NCBI GenBank assembly: GCA_963575745.1 | Contig: CAUYUJ010001299.1 | Location: 38,723-102,722 of the forward strand | DNA from: Prorocentrum cordatum | Lineage: Eukaryota; Sar; Dinophyceae; Prorocentrales; Prorocentraceae | DNA: 64,000 nt | Direction: 5' to 3' | Part shown: piece after piece, positions 62,961 through 64,000 of the stretch | Layout of the letters: each line of letters starts with the position of its first letter | How positions within the stretch are numbered: the stretch's first letter is position 1 | Made by a program: the position numbers and the translations under genes | The notes under the pieces: model-generated | Told to the model about the DNA's origin: nothing | Database searches by the model: none | The model's input: only the letters and a program-made list of their open reading frames with translations

Positions 62961-64000
62961 AGAGCGACGGCGACGTCGACGACCACGTTGACGACGAGAG
63001 CGACGACGACGATGACGACATCGGATTGCAGGACCACGCAGCGGCTCCTAGCGTATCGTCGCTATCGCGAGCAGCGTGGCGAATACTGGACCAGCGACCA
63101 CCTTGAGCAGCACGAGTGGGAGTTCTTGTATTCCTTGGTCTCTCTGGATAGCAAGCTCGGGCACACCCGGGGGGTTGCTCCCTCTCTGCGCGCCCGGGCC
63201 AGATCTGCTCTGGAGACTGTGCGTATATCCTTATGTGAGCGCTTGGGCGTGGCGGAAGAGTTGGTGCCTTTGCACAATCTTGCGGTATTTTTTTGAGAAC
63301 ACGAACGGCATGCCAGGTTGGCTCTCGAGTATCCGGATGCCTTCGTATACAAGGATGTGCTGCCAGGCCCTGTGTTGGAGGCCTACGAGAAGACCTTCCA
63401 GGGCCAGGTGCTGCCCAGGACTGCGCACGCGTGTATCTCCGACAAAGAACACGGCTGGCATGCGAGAGCTTGCAGCGTGGCGACAGCTGACCGTTGCATA
63501 GTATTCCCGAAAATGGCGGCGGACGCTTGTCTTGTTGCTGCGTATGCCATGTTGAAGTGCCAGGAGGTATTTGAGCGACAGTCTTGGCCCATGTCATTAC
63601 TCACCAGTATCCAGGCCACCTACCAGAAGCAGTATAATTTGACGGACTTTGCGTTTTGGGTGTGCTACGGGAGTTGGTCCGCTTGCGAGGCCTGCGGCTC
63701 GTTCTTCTTTAATGACGAGTATTTCTCGAATCGTGTATATAAGGACCGCAGCACGTCGGAGCAACCAGACATGCTGGCGGCGTATCGTCGGCAAGTACCG
63801 CACGACCCGGTGGTGCACGCCTGTGGCCAAGTTGGTATATCTTCGAGATGGTGGTATAAGCCAGGCATGTATACGCCTGTGGTTGCCACATGCCCTTGCT
63901 GTTCTGGCAAAGAGACCCCTCTCGAGAAGTTCAACCGGCGTATGCAGAACCACGGCAAGGCCCTCAAGGTAGCAAAGACGTCGGAGCTGCATAGGATCCC
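61206..64000 (+). CDS. Large Trp-module protein, 5' part, possibly Helitron-like element protein
   Basis: ATG at 61206 (MALTAKDLHEQYGSELS), chosen because a spliced-leader relic lies 22 bases before it. No intron is evident. 696 codons reach a TGA at 63294-63296, and the same frame stays open to the window end (HARLALEYPDAFVYKDVLPG onward). Repeated helical modules each end in a Trp box: CKTWWAKY (W49/50), ATAWLLQY (W110), LKQWLLGH (W154), CQKWLSTEW (W171), LRQWYVKYHPDSG (W235), LRKWCEVY (W295), CREWLGRY (W425), LERWLKA (W484). Three KRPAA motifs lie at about residues 322-350. Past the TGA, CEACGSFFFNDEYF, SSRWWYKPGMY and CPCCSGKE suggest zinc binding. I recall this as a much-expanded dinoflagellate family whose downstream part may carry a Helitron-like replication domain; that part lies outside the window. 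The TGA means a pseudogene, readthrough or an unseen intron. Confidence 0.65.
62812..63030 (+). repeat. In-frame (ACG)n expansion
   Basis: About 73 codons of ACG with ATG, AAG, AGA and GCG variants, read as poly-Thr inside the Trp-module gene. GGATTGCAGGAC occurs on both sides (DCRTT before, SDCRTTQRL after), so a short duplication brackets the array. The frame is preserved. Confidence 0.95.

Noticed and set aside
1-64000. tRNA, rRNA and functional SL RNA genes
   Set aside because: Reading both strands I saw no cloverleaf boxes, no rRNA landmarks, and no intact leader followed by a donor; a covariance-model scan would be needed to exclude degenerate copies.

Overview
This window looks like nuclear DNA of a dinoflagellate, most likely a Prorocentrum-like species. 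The lineage call rests on three things. Relics of the dinoflagellate spliced leader (SL) lie just upstream of start codons: an 18/21 match at 61163-61183, and a contiguous 16-base match on the minus strand at 18475-18459. Introns begin with GT, GC or GA and end in AG, nearly always as AG|G. The GC-rich background is full of simple repeats and decayed Ty1/copia-type retroelements. Most long open frames are low-complexity or antisense artefacts and were left out. Species and family names come from recall of dinoflagellate families, not from a search.

Layout. 0-4 kb: retroelement-like debris with a 252-bp direct repeat. 4.1-9.8 kb (minus): a five-exon gene for a cytosine-C5-methyltransferase-like protein, with introns GC-AG, GA-AG, GC-AG and GT-AG; its exons sum to 840 nt (279 codons plus stop). 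Its 3.2-kb third intron holds a separate 257-codon gene on the same strand. 10.4-12.5 kb (minus): a decayed dispersed gene that may be a TNP2/Plavaka-like transposase. 13.6-22.0 kb (minus): a five-exon gene of about 760 codons; its 4.2-kb third intron holds another same-strand gene (563 codons) preceded by an SL relic. Related 750-880-bp repeats sit in four introns of the two host genes, and palindromic TTGGACGCGTCCAA-type clusters flank or lie inside them.

23.5-33 kb: two decayed copia fragments, first reverse transcriptase (RT)-RNase H, then Gag-protease-integrase; the integrase still shows a D,D-35-E arrangement. 33-38 kb: minisatellites and a 1.35-kb CCCACC satellite. 38.4-41.1 kb: a broken gene without visible introns. 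41.7-46.0 kb: a second copia RT-RNase H lineage carrying a recent tandem duplication of about 1.8 kb. 46-48 kb: microsatellites. 48.4-50.5 kb (plus): a split gene recalled as a dinoflagellate glycosyltransferase-like family, with repeats in its introns. 51-60.8 kb: direct and inverted repeats and minisatellites, with no convincing gene.

61.2-64.0 kb (plus): the 5' part of a large gene right behind an SL relic. It encodes repeated Trp-centred modules, KRPAA motifs, an in-frame ACG expansion, one TGA, and a Cys-rich segment that runs off the window. Taken together the window shows one theme: mRNA-derived genes and mobile DNA colonising introns, with retroelements decaying between them. All splice sites are inferred from sequence alone.
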